DNA of 64,000 bases from Apoda limacodes. Lineage: Eukaryota; Arthropoda; Insecta; Lepidoptera; Limacodidae. Shown here piece after piece: positions 1 to 9,702 of the stretch (the stretch's first letter is position 1; every line of letters begins with the position of its first letter). The notes beneath the pieces are model-generated. The model saw only the letters and a program-made list of their open reading frames with translations. It made no database searches and was not told the origin of the DNA. Location of the stretch: assembly GCA_946406115.1 (NCBI GenBank), contig OX291544.1:2666001-2730000 (forward strand). The letters run 5' to 3'. A program made the translations under genes and the position numbers.

Positions 1-904
1 AAAAATTATATAAATTATGGTATATTCTACACATTAGAAATAATACAGTTGCTTTAAGTAAATTTCTTTAGATTTATTTAATAAAAAATATGCATTCATT
101 TTTTATTTTTTGAAATTCTGCATAAATGTTTAAATAACAGCTCTAAAACTGTTTCGCTTCTTGCACATTTTCACTGTTTTCAATAGAAGCAGAATTTCAA
201 AAAACAAACAATTATTAAGAAATGCCTATTTTTTAACAAGAGAAAATGTAATCAAACTAAGTAAACAGTATATTTTTTTTTTATTTTTATCTTTTTTTTT
301 GCTAATTTGTTTTGGAATTGTAGATTTATTTTATATTAGCATATCATTATTACCTTGCCCGTACTTATATAATTGTAATGTATAAAAAGTGCTTATAAAT
401 AACGGTATAAAACTGAAAATACTAAAGAAATCTTTAACTTTTATAGTGCTTACTGACTTGTAATTACTTATTTACCAAGAAATAAATATCAAAAATCAAA
501 ATAAATATATGCCACGGAAACATGTCCATTATTGTCCATGTCCTCAGACAATGAAATTATTTTTGTAAGCCAAAATACATTTTTTTTCGATTTAAGACGG
601 CACTAAAAAAGTCAATACCAAAAAATATAAAAGATATATATTTACGCAAAAGAAAACACAATAAAAATACTGTCGCTAGTCTAATTTTTTCATAACAATT
701 AAAAACATTGTGACGCAAAGCATTTCCATGTTTCTACACATATTTTACTTCCTACGTTTTGTGTGTCTTCTATCGAACTGCTAAAATATCGAAGATTAGT
801 TTCAACAAAAAAAAACATATTGTTATATATCGTAAGATTGTTTTTGCCTTAAATGATAATAGCAAACAACTTACGGATTTCTAACAAAACGTGTGTAGTC
901 TTTT
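1..904. other. AT-rich non-coding stretch
   Basis: Very AT-rich sequence with long A and T runs. The only ORF of more than 60 codons (161-385, plus strand) is low-complexity, hydrophobic and Phe-rich, as expected by chance in AT-rich DNA. I see no splice-bounded exon, TIR or array here. Confidence 0.6.
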
Positions 905-1010
905 AGATACCGCGACATCAACGGCGGCCATGATGGGGGATCGGCGACGGTGGTGGGTCGGAGACGGACAGACCGTGGACGCGAGTGCACGCCAGAAGCA
1001 CATATACCAT
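905..1010 (-). promoter_or_regulatory. CpG-rich block, possible promoter and first exon on the minus strand
   Basis: A GC-rich island with about a dozen CpG dinucleotides in roughly 75 bp, inside otherwise AT-rich DNA. On the minus strand an ATG at 931-929 sits in a good start context and reads M-A-A-V-D-V-A up to a possible GT splice donor at 910-909. That would make it a 5' UTR plus first coding codons of a gene continuing off the left edge. The plus strand is also open here in two frames after an AG at 905-906, so the orientation is uncertain. What is seen is the CpG cluster; the first-exon reading is inference. Confidence 0.25.
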
Positions 1011-1207
1011 TAAAAACGAAAACAAAACACATGATTACTAATTGTTACAAATTTTTAGCACTTTCAGTTAGTAATAGAAAAGATTAGACGGAAAATTACT
1101 GCTTGTGTTTTAGGTGTTTTGGATACCATAACGCTTTGCCCTGTAATTGGAATATACTATGTTCTCGTCGCAAAAACATGAGATATAATTAATTAATTTG
1201 TATATCA
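1011..1207. other. Short non-coding spacer
   Basis: AT-rich spacer between the CpG block and the 5' truncation point of LINE A copy 1. No ORF or repeat was recognised. Confidence 0.5.
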
Positions 1208-2775
1208 TACGTGCTCTCCCTAGATGTTCATAAGTCGAGTGGGCCAGACCGTATACCAGCAGTGGTGCTTAAGCAGTGTGCTCCTGAGTTATGTCCGGTA
1301 CTCACGCGCCTCTTTGAGTTTTCCTACCACACTAGGCAATTTCCGTCTTCATGGAAGACTGCGAATGTGCACCCGGTGCCCAAAAAGGGCGATAGATCAG
1401 ATCCATCGAATGACAGGCCTATCGCTATTACCTCTCTCCTCTCCAAGGTGATGGAGCTTTTGAGATAACTAGAAAAACACGACCTGATCAGCAACCGTCA
1501 AAATGGCTTTCGCCACGGTCGCTCGACTGGTGACCTTCTAGTGTATCTCACACACCGATGGGCACTAGCCATTGAGAGTCAGGGGGAGGCATTGTCATGT
1601 AGCCTAGACATAGCGAAGGCGTTCGATCGGGTCTGGCACCGGGGTCTTCTATCAATGTTGCCATCTTACGGAGTGCCCGAGGGTTTGTGCAAATGTGTGG
1701 CTAGCTTTTTGTTCGGCAGACGCATACGAGCCGTAGTCGACGGTAGTTGCTCTGCTATCAGAGCTATGGACATTAATGCTGGTGGCTCTGTGCTGCCTCC
1801 TACGCTGTTTCTACTGCACATCAATGATATGTTGGACATCAACAACATACATTGCTATGCAGATGACAGTACTGGAGACGCTTATTACACGGGCCGTGCA
1901 AGCATCCTTCGTTCTGTTATGGAGGAGAAACGTGAAGAACTTGTGTCTCAAATCGGGATCAGTCTGTCCAAGGTCTCTGACTGGGGACGGGAAAACTTGG
2001 TCCGATTCAACCCTTCAAAGACACAAGTCTGCGCGTTCACCGCTAAGAAAACCCCATTCACTGTGGTCCCATAATTCCAGAATACTTCCCTCTCCGTCTC
2101 CAAGAGCATTGGGATCCTTGGTGTTGACATCTCCAGCGATGTTCAGTTCAGAGATCACTTGCTAGACAAGGTAAAGCTGGCGTCCAAAAAACTTGGTGTA
2201 CTCAACAGAGCGAAGCAGTACTTCACGTCGGGGCAAAGGTTACTGCTTTACAAGTCGCAGGTTCGGCCCCATATGGAGTACTGCTGCCATCTCTGGACGG
2301 GTGCACCCGGATACCAGCTTGGCCCTTTTGACTCGGTTCAACGACGGGCTGTGAGAATTGTCGACGATCCCAAACTCACTTGCCGTATCGAGCCCTTAAG
2401 TCTGAGGAGAGACTTTTCCTTCCTTTGTGTGTTCTACCGCATGTACAATGGGTTGTGTTCTGAGGAATTGTTCGAAATGATGCCCACGGCTACTTTCTAT
2501 CATCGCACCGCTCGCTATCGGCAGGGAATTCATTCTCACATCTAGAACCGAAATGGTCGCGTACAGTGCGGTTTCAGAGAAACTTCCTCCCGCGAATGCT
2601 TAGGTTGTGGAATGAGTTCCCTGTCAAGGTTTTCTCTAAGGACAACAGTATGGGGATCTACGAAAAAGAAGTTATTAGATTTCTGAAGGGTCGGCAACGC
2701 GCGAGTGATGCCCTTGGTGTTGCTACGGTGACCGTCGGCTTGTTTGCAACCTTAGTGGTATAAAAAAAAACATGG
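1208..2775 (+). mobile_element. 5'-truncated non-LTR retrotransposon (LINE A copy 1), jockey/CR1-type reverse transcriptase pseudogene
   Basis: One reading frame encodes the RT fingers, palm and thumb of an insect jockey/CR1-type LINE. In order: an N-terminal SSGPDRIP motif (about 1235), the PVPKKGD block (about 1375), palm motif A SLDIAKAFDRVWH (about 1600), the catalytic YADD (about 1857), then the C-terminal region with PHMEYCCHLW and AVRIVDD. The same frame is broken by stops at 1466-1468, 2072-2074 and 2543-2545. A frameshift between 2545 and 2566 moves the last segment (RFQRNFLPRMLRLWNEFP) to another frame ending at 2763. No endonuclease domain precedes it, so the copy is 5' truncated as is usual for LINEs. 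The 3' end is GGTATAAAAAA followed by A-rich sequence. Three further partial copies lie at 13781-14018, 33818-34195 and 42019-42870. It is dead despite the intact YADD. Confidence 0.9.
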
Positions 2776-2921
2776 CGTGCGTTGGATGTTGCATTGACCG
2801 TAATCAACGTATTGATGAGAATGGACCTCCCGAATCACATTATCGGTTCACCCGCCCAGACAGACATTCCGCCTTTACAACTATAGCACGGACGCTAAGC
2901 AGGAAGAATTTTGTTCAATAA
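2772..2921 (+). other. Small unrecognised ORF (49 codons) directly after the LINE 3' end
   Basis: An ATG directly following the LINE A poly-A-like tail opens a 49-codon frame that starts MACVGCCIDRNQR and ends at a TAA at 2919-2921. Composition is more balanced than the surrounding AT-rich DNA. I recognise no domain. The Cys-rich start could be chance or the edge of an older element. It is listed because the 2772-3000 stretch is otherwise unexplained. Confidence 0.15.
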
Positions 2922-3006
2922 CCGGTTACTATTCGTCTCTGTTGCACGCGCATAATAATTTACCGTCGCACTCGCACAGATGCGATGACCGCTGTCATAG
3001 AGGAGG

Positions 3007-3256
3007 TACCTACGGTAATTGTTTTGCTACCTACGGTTATTGATTTGCTACATACGGTTATTGTTTTGCTACATACGGCTATTGTTTTGCTACCTACAGT
3101 TATTATTTTGCTACATACGGTTATTGTTTTGCTACATACGATTATTGTTTTGCTACTTACGGTTATTGTTTTGCTACATACGGTTTTTATTTGCTACATA
3201 CGGTTATTGTTTTGCTACATACGGTTATTGTTTTGCTACGGTTATTGTTTTGTATG
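3007..3256 (+). repeat. 21-bp tandem array, about 11.7 copies
   Basis: Consecutive 21-bp units built on TACATACGGTTATTGTTTTG, most differing by one or two bases (TACC, TACT or TACA at the start; AGTT or GATT variants). One unit is 20 bp long. Because 21 is a multiple of 3, open frames arise across the array; they are not genes. Confidence 0.9.
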
Positions 3257-3595
3257 CTAGATTTCGGATCACAATTAACAATAATTCTTAGTTATTTTGT
3301 TGATAGTTTAGGGTTAAAGCGACATTATTTTTGACTGCTTTTAGTAGGTATCGGCGGTGCAACCACAAGCTTATGTTAGCATTATCGTTGCTGGTCAGCC
3401 ATTGTTATCAGGTACCTATGACGGCGATGATAAAAAAACCGACATCAACTTATTTAGCTAGAAAGTCAGGATAAGTAGTTATCGAATACAGTTGAAAATA
3501 CTATTCCATACACCTGTTGTTAATCGACGCATGCGACGCGATTCCTTAGTTCAAAGATTGCACTTCGAAGGGTAGACTTTATAAAGAAAAATCTT
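3257..3595. other. Non-coding stretch
   Basis: No coding frame, splice-bounded exon or repeat family was recognised between the 21-bp array and the TTAA-flanked MITE. Confidence 0.5.
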
Positions 3596-3976
3596 TTAAG
3601 AGGATACATTTCGCGGCGCCTCGCAGCGGGCTTCATACAAAAGAATTTCTCATTTTTTTTGACATTTACTGATCAATCTCTGTGAAATTTCTTAGTTATA
3701 ATCCCAAGCCGAATACCTAGGTCTGTGGTTTTTCCAAAATCTTTTAAAACGTTCTATTAACTAGAAATCTTTTTTAAAACCATTTGTATGAAAAACTCCT
3801 GTAAAACTTTTGAACTATAACATTTGATAGAAAACTGGCACACTGCAGACCTAGATATTAATTACTAAAACATATCTTCAAAATTTCGTTGTGTTTGAAA
3901 AGCAAGTGTCAAAAATAAGTGAAAAATTTGTTTGTATGAAGCCCGCTGCGAGGCGCCGCGAAATGTATCGTCTTAA
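3596..3976. mobile_element. TTAA-flanked MITE, full-length copy (381 bp)
   Basis: The two ends form about 69-bp terminal inverted repeats: left arm 3596-3664 begins TTAAGAGGATACATTTCGCG and right arm 3907-3976 ends with its near-exact complement. Both ends carry TTAA, which fits the TTAA target duplication of piggyBac-type transposons. That class assignment is inference because no transposase is present. The arms contain a GC-rich core (GGCGCCTCGCAGC) followed by CTTCATACAAA. Two related copies exist: a 105-bp internal deletion derivative at 17919-18023 and a diverged copy in the opposite orientation at 54890-55255. Confidence 0.8.
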
Positions 3977-5070
3977 GCTGGTTGTTTAAATGCAGTGTTC
4001 TTCATATCATTGGGTAATCACTTTCCGTTTTAAAATGTGATAAATCTATTTTACGTTAGATAATCTTACTAGCTTTTTAAATTAAACGTGTATAAAGATA
4101 AAAACAAGAACACGATAGAAGTATAGATTCAGATATATGGCTTTTTATTTAAAATAAATAAAGGTTTCATAGGTCTAAGAGGAATACCGACACGAGAAGC
4201 GCGACAAGTCTCTTTGCTGCGGAGTTAATTAACTTTTAGCTTTTCAGCTGGTTTTTGAAAATCTATTTTAGAATAGAACAATCATGTTGGACTAAATAGA
4301 GGCACAGTGTTACATTGTTTATCATTTTGCATAAATGCACTACTATTATATTACTATACTGGTAGTAACACGTGCTATGAGGTATTCCACACGTGTATCA
4401 TAGTAAAGCAAAACTACTAGTTTTAGAAAAGTTGTCAAAATCTTATTAGATAAGTCAACCGCGGCATTTGCGGCGAAGGAATAGCGACTTTTGAAAAGAA
4501 ATTTAGTAGTAGTAGTAGTAGAAAGTAGTTAAATTTGTTTTTGAAAGGGCTAACGTTGTTACATGAGCTTGTCTTATTTTTCAATATTTTGTATATAAGT
4601 ATATTTATTGCCATTAAGAATGTTAAACTTTGTTATACTTTTCTTCGATATTAACTTTGTTGTGTGGCTTAAAACCTTAGTCACTTAAAGACTACTCTTA
4701 AACTCCATTTAAGGCACTTCGAAGTTAGCGTTCGTTCCAGTTTGTAATACAACTTGATAGAGTATTCTCAGTTCAATTTATTTTTTATCCACAACAAACG
4801 AAACGGAACGGAAGCGGTATATGCTTTGGTTATTTGTTTGTATGTATGTCTCTTATCATTTTCCTCGAAAACTACTGGACCGGTTTTCATTTAAAAGATA
4901 TCATTTCAAAGCAGGTTTTTAGACATGTTTTACGGCTTTAAATCAACTGTAACAGCTAGCCAGCCAGCCAGGAGGGTTAGTTGAGATCTTTTCAGAAACT
5001 ATTCAGCCGATTTCGATGCGGTTTTTTTCATTATATATGTGTAATTAAACTGCTGGTTATTAACGTTTTA
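3977..5070. other. Non-coding stretch with old repeat fragments
   Basis: No credible coding exon. It holds a short AGT microsatellite at about 4505-4520. Around 4870-5030 are phrases such as AAAACTACTGGACCGGTTTT and repeated CAGC near 4967-4979, wording I associate with the ends of common lepidopteran non-autonomous elements. No boundaries could be defined. Confidence 0.4.
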
Positions 5071-5417
5071 AAAAGATTTAGATATAGATTTTTTTCAAAA
5101 CCTCCGACTAAAAGGAAGTCCGTTAAAGTAATTACAAATTTACGGGCCTGAAAGAACCAAAATTTTGCTGTTTGATGAAGTGACCAATTGAAATCAAGTT
5201 GGGTATTGGGTACGTAAATAAATGTTGTCTTTAATTTGTATAAATTGCTGTAAATTAACGAGACACATAATAGCTTTTCTACTCTGCTACATTTTGAAAG
5301 ACATTGGTAACAGAAATAGAAAGGCAGCCACGATGGATTTTCTTAGATTTGTAATTACTTTTACGGACTTCCTTTTAGTCGGAGGTTTTGAAAAAAATCT
5401 ATATCTTAATCTTTTTT
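5071..5417. repeat. Long inverted repeat (foldback MITE-like), arms about 68 bp
   Basis: Left arm 5071-5138 and right arm 5349-5417 are reverse complements with only a few mismatches. The shared core is AAAACCTCCGACTAAAAGG followed by AAGTCCG. The loop is about 210 bp. No clear target duplication is visible outside the arms. The ORF at 5222-5488 runs through the right arm and is not a gene. Confidence 0.8.
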
Positions 5418-5796
5418 TGGTTACATACGTTCAGGAATTTTTCAAAGTTTCTTATTTTGCTTTTTTATCTTATCTTATCTTATTTTAAAATGCACTAATA
5501 AAGAATAGCTGTTTCTAAAACACGTCTATCCTAATCCCAACTAATCAATGACCTTTCTTGTCTTCTTTGATTGTGACAAACAGTATTTTCTCAAACATAA
5601 ACTTGAGGGATGAACTGTAACTCTAAGCTAAGCCTGAGTAATGAATGTCCACACACCAAATATGTATGCATATAAACAAACCATGGATTAAGATGCTGAA
5701 AAATGCAGCATATTTTTTTTAATTAAAAATAATAAACAAATAAATATTATTTTATTCAGACACAAGATCACACATAATATCAGATATAAAAAAATA
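5418..5796. other. Non-coding stretch with MITE-related fragment
   Basis: No gene seen. Near 5615-5640 the text CTAAGCTAAGCCTGAGTAA matches wording inside the nested MITE at about 6383-6400, and both are followed by a similar ATGCT-containing tail. This may be a relic of the same family. Confidence 0.45.
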
Positions 5797-6940
5797 GGCT
5801 AAGTGCGAGTCGCTATAACTATAAAAGCGGTAAAAAAATCGCGTTTGTTGTATGGGAGCCCCGCTTAAATATTTGTTTTATTTTAATTTAATAATTATTT
5901 TAAAAGTGACTATATAAATAAATATTCTGTAAATATTTTAAGCGTCTACCTGTTGCCGTCATCAATATTGAGCAAAAACAAGCATAAAGGTCACTTTTGT
6001 TGTATGGGAGCCCCCTTAAATATTTACTTTTTTCTGGTTTTTAGTATGTTATAGCGGCAACAGAAATACATTTTCTGTGAAAACTTTAATTGTCTATCAC
6101 GGTTCATGAGATACAGCCTGGTGACAGACGGACGGACGGACGGCCGGACGGCGAAGTCTTAGGCCCGGATTTATAGTCGTGGCTTAGCCAAAGTAACATT
6201 CTAAGACAGAGTCTTAGTAAGCGTAATGTAATTAAGTGCGACAATGAACATAACTGAAGCCCGTTATAATAGTCGTTGCTTAGACAAAGTATTACTTTTT
6301 GCTAAGACATAGGCTTAGCTTAAGTAATGTAATAATAAACACTGCTTAGACACACAAACGTTGCTAAGCATGCTCTTGTTCTTAGCTAAGCCTGAGTAAC
6401 TCATTTCCTTTACTCAGGACAGTCTAAGCACGTAATGTGTTAAAAATAAAAAAACATTGAATCAGATGCTTAAATATCCATGAATTATTTTTTCCTAGCT
6501 TCTAACGTCGACTTCTGGAAGGGTACTTTAGGCAAATGAGAGAGGTGCGAGGGGGTAGGGAAATAATTCTGGTACATAATTACCTACGGTATCGTCGCCA
6601 CGTTCGGTGCGCAAGTTAAAACTCGCACTCGACGACTCAACCGGTTTTTTGCTCTTTATAACATTGGATGCGCGCAGGTAAAGATTACAAGCCATACAGC
6701 GTTGTCGATAAACAAAACCACTGTTTACAATAAATTGACATGAAAAAAAACATAGACTTTTAGGTAGGCGGTGTTTTTGAAAATCTGGTAAAATGACTAA
6801 TATCAGTAGTATGAATTGTATAGAATTCTCCAAGTAAGACTTTCAGAAGTATTACTTAGGACATTGCTTAGCAACGTCTATTAATCCGGGCCTTAGTAAT
6901 ACGGTTCCTTAATTACCCTTTGGGTACGGAACCCTAAAAA
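5797..6940 (+). mobile_element. Dispersed lepidopteran repeat R1 copy A, split by a nested MITE
   Basis: The left part (5797-6161) opens with AAGTGCGAGTCGC, contains GTTTGTTGTATGGGAGCCCC and GATACAGCCTGGTGACAGAC, and then runs of GGAC. The right part (6893-6940) closes with CCTTTGGGTACGGAACCCTA. Together these give the full order of a repeat family found again at 9378-9702. A 731-bp element (6162-6892) interrupts it. I recognise the family as very common in Lepidoptera but do not know its class. It has no coding capacity. Confidence 0.8.
6162..6892. mobile_element. Nested MITE, 731 bp, TTA target duplication (PIF/Harbinger-like)
   Basis: Terminal inverted repeats begin GGCCCGGATTTATAGTCG on the left and, read from the right end, GGCCCGGATTAATAGACG. 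TTA at 6159-6161 and at 6893-6895 forms a 3-bp target duplication. This is typical of PIF/Harbinger transposons, a class assignment that is inference. The interior repeats a GCTTAG/CTAAGC theme many times. There is no transposase; the 101-aa minus-strand ORF inside (6833-6528) is not recognisable. The insertion splits repeat R1 copy A exactly, so R1 is older. Confidence 0.8.
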
Positions 6941-6949
6941 CCGTCCTAG

Positions 6950-7866
6950 GCTCTGGCTCGTGCATCGAGGGTTCCGTACAAACTAATTATATGTAGATAG
7001 CTCTTCCATCATGAGATCAAGACTCCTAGGTCAACGGAAAGTATCCTGATTTATTTGTGTCACAATATGCGATAAAAATTACCGTATTTTAGGCATATTT
7101 TCTTTCATATTGACTTAGAAACTTGATTTTTTTACAAAATTCAGTGCCCGTGGACTTAATACTAACTTAAGACTATTTAATATTAATTTCAACTTGATAC
7201 CTCTACGCGTTCTTGAGTAAAAGGGTCTTGACAGACAAACAGGCAGACAAACTTTTTTTTTAAATGTTTTATTATTACAAATTAACGAAATTTGAGTTTT
7301 TTCTATATTTGTTGTTGTCAAGACCCTTTTTCTCAAGAACGCGTGGAAGTATCAAGTTGAAATTAAGATCTTTACCGGTCCCTAAAGCTTTAAAAAAATC
7401 AATCTTCTATGTCAACGCAATAAAAAATCATGGCCATTTTTAAAACATATTTATGTAGTAGGTACCAATTCAGTCATTCATTTAGTTATTTCCGTGGTCC
7501 TAGAATCATAAAATTTGACACAAAGCAAGGTCTTAACATCACAAATATAGGCGAAAATCCGAAATTTGTAGTTATAACACATTGAAAAAAGGAGTATTTC
7601 CCGAAGTCAGAATCATAAAATTTGGCAGATGCAATGCAATCTAAAAATCGTAAATTTGTTGTTACTATTAACTACAAATTAACAAATTTCGGATTTTTGC
7701 CTATATTAAAAAGTTTTCTTTGCGATTATAAACTTATTTGCAGACGGCAAACTAACCGCGACCTACCTACGTCGATGTATTGGGTGGGACAACAGCTGTC
7801 CAGCGGAAACGGACAAAACGGAACCCTCGGTGCGCGAGTCCGACTCGCACTTGGCCAGTTTTTTTT
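6950..7866. repeat. Two opposed copies of an R1-related repeat forming a palindrome
   Basis: A forward copy (about 6955-7250) starts GCATCGAGGGTTCCGTACAA and ends around GGGTCTTGACAGACAAAC. A reverse copy (about 7255-7866) ends CGAGTCCGACTCGCACTTGG, the reverse of the family start. Near the centre 7186-7235 and 7314-7367 are about 52-bp reverse complements sharing ACGCGTTCTTGAG. A similar single copy lies at 46263-46620. Several ORFs here are by-products. Confidence 0.7.
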
Positions 7867-8538
7867 TAAATAATGTTTAAAACTTAAAATAATGTTTAAT
7901 AAAACTTTTTTTTTGCTTATTTATTCATCCAAACTTGCAACTATCTTTACAGGTTTTATATCCCCAATGCGAAGTTGTAGATAAAGCTAACTTATTCAAC
8001 GTTTTACTAATAACAGTAACAGATACTAAATAGTGCTTTCTTTGTGATTCACTCAGAACACAACAGAATAGGTTCGCTTCATAAATACCTGTCCGGGATA
8101 TGCAAAGATACTCGTCCTAACAATTAGGGGTTACATGTGTTTCCCCTCAGAACTTTTAGAATATATAAAACTAGAGCCTATCCTCTGCTGACTTCTGACT
8201 CTTTAGTTTGTTATCCCCTATATATCCCATCATACCTTAAATAAATAGGGTAGGATACTTATTAGGGCAAAACGGGTATACGCCATATTTTGTTTTATAT
8301 AAAAACCTAATAAATTTATTTTACACTTGATCTAACATTGAAACATACTTATTTTCGTGCGTCGCCCAAATGGCTGCATTATATTATAATTGACACCGAA
8401 CCAAAGCATTAACTATAACAAATTTACGCTTGTGACTATCATATTTATTGCATAGGGTTTTAAATTGATAAAACTATGGGATAATTATTCAATTTATTTA
8501 GAATAATAATTATTATTATCATTCAGTAAAAAAAATAC
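7867..8538. other. Non-coding stretch downstream of the MBF2-like gene
   Basis: AT-rich sequence lying 3' of the minus-strand MBF2-like gene. No exon, TIR or array was recognised. Confidence 0.5.
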
Positions 8539-8544
8539 TTTATT
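8539..8544 (-). terminator. Candidate polyadenylation signal AATAAA of the MBF2-like gene
   Basis: AATAAA on the minus strand, about 118 nt after the stop codon of exon 2. Position and strand fit a 3' UTR end. Such hexamers are frequent in AT-rich DNA, so support is positional only. Confidence 0.45.
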
Positions 8545-8661
8545 AAATTTTTGATTGGCATTTTTTCATTTAATAATCAATACTAATTGTGTTTGGTGTA
8601 AGTATTTTCTATGGTTGTGCGTCAAATTAGTTATATGATGTGAGTTTTGTTGTTATATATT

Positions 8662-8802
8662 TCATACAAAGAATTGCACTTGGTAGTGTATCCCATATCC
8701 GCGGTCACTCTTCAGTCGTACGTTTGCAAACGAAAACCCAACTCCGCCAGAGGTCACTGCCCCTCTACACGTAGAGTTGTCCATATCTAACGCTGATATA
8801 CC
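8662..8802 (-). CDS. MBF2-like secreted protein, exon 2 (C-terminal half)
   Basis: This exon encodes 46 residues and a TGA stop at 8664-8662. It starts directly after a strong acceptor, TTTATTTACAG (minus strand). It reads GISALDMDN at the start and TSGGVGFSFANVRLKSDRG then YQVQFFV at the end. That matches the hallmark of the MBF2 family: a short I-x-A-L-D strand, a Gly-Gly-x-Gly turn, a V-x-L-K-S-x-R-G-x-G strand and a hydrophobic C-terminus. Exon 1 at 13119-12922 ends in phase 0 and this exon begins in phase 0, so the junction reads NRILK then GISALD. The exon was too short to show as a long ORF. MBF2 proteins are small secreted insect proteins first described as a transcriptional co-activator in silkworm; the precise role of this paralogue is unknown. 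Confidence 0.75.
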   Translation of the reverse strand, partial: GISALDMDNSTCRGAVTSGGVGFSFANVRLKSDRGYGIHYQVQFFV

Positions 8803-9377
8803 CTGTAAATAAAGGAAATAAAAATAAATTACTGGCTAAATAACATAACATAATTTATATTATTTAACCTTAAGAGATAATATATACTTATAGTACATTA
8901 CTGTCGAGGCCGTCAATTGTGCCTTCGCTTGATGAGTATAGTTTCAATGCCGTACCTAAGGTAAAGTCTATATTATAATATATAAGTCTTTAGTATAATA
9001 TGAAACCAGCAATGGCCTTACCCGAGACTTGTACAGAGCTTTGTACAAAATTTTATAAAATTGTTGTTTGATAAAAGTAACTTGATGTACAAGGATTATT
9101 TTATGTTGAAAGTACCAAAATATATGCGCACATAATTTATTCATGTAATGTAAAATTATTTCGTTTATTCCTTACGGCTCCAATAAACCTAGTAGGGATT
9201 GTGTCCTTTGATTATTACAATTAGGTCATGAAAAGAAAATAGTAATTTATAACTAATTTGCCAGTAGATCCTCACGGTCGCGTCGTGGAATAAGAGTAAC
9301 ACCATATTGTAGTATTCAATAATTGTGATTATTGAACACTATCACATAATTTTAAAAGTTAGGTGCAATTTAAAATC
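8803..9377. other. Intron DNA of the MBF2-like gene
   Basis: Non-coding sequence within the predicted intron. A pseudo-exon-like stretch at about 8891-8957 has plausible splice sites on both strands, but gives no recognisable protein. Confidence 0.5.
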
Positions 9378-9702
9378 GGCCAAGTGCCAGTCGGACTCGC
9401 GCACGACGGGTTCCGTACCATTATCTGTAAAAACGGCAAAAAAACCACGTTTGTTGTATGGGAGCCCTTTAATATTTGTTTTATTTTAATTTAATTATTT
9501 ATTTTAAAGTGACTATATAACTAAATATTCTGTGAATATTTTAAGCGCTACCTGTAACCCCCTAAAATATATATTTTATTCTGTTTTTTAGTTTTTGTTG
9601 TTATAGCAGCAACAGAAATACATCTTTTGTGAAAATGTCAACTTGTCAATGTCAATGTTCATGAGATACAGCCTAGTGACGGACGGACGGACAGCGAAGT
9701 CG
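9378..9702 (+). repeat. Dispersed repeat R1 copy B, 3' truncated
   Basis: Opens GGCCAAGTGCCAGTCGGACT, then GGGTTCCGTACCATTATC, GTTTGTTGTATGGGAGCCC, and ends in GGACGGACGGACAGCGAAG. This is the same order as R1 copy A but lacks its final TACGGAACCC part. It lies in the intron of the MBF2-like gene, same strand as copy A. Confidence 0.8.

Noticed and set aside
2985..3291. 91-aa and 90-aa plus-strand ORFs
   Set aside because: Artefacts of the 21-bp array.
6528..6833. 101-aa minus-strand ORF
   Set aside because: It lies wholly within the TTA-flanked MITE and shows no transposase motif.
8891..8957. Extra exon inside the MBF2-like intron
   Set aside because: Splice-like sites exist on both strands, but including it would add a stop (minus strand) or create an isolated exon on the other strand. 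No family match.
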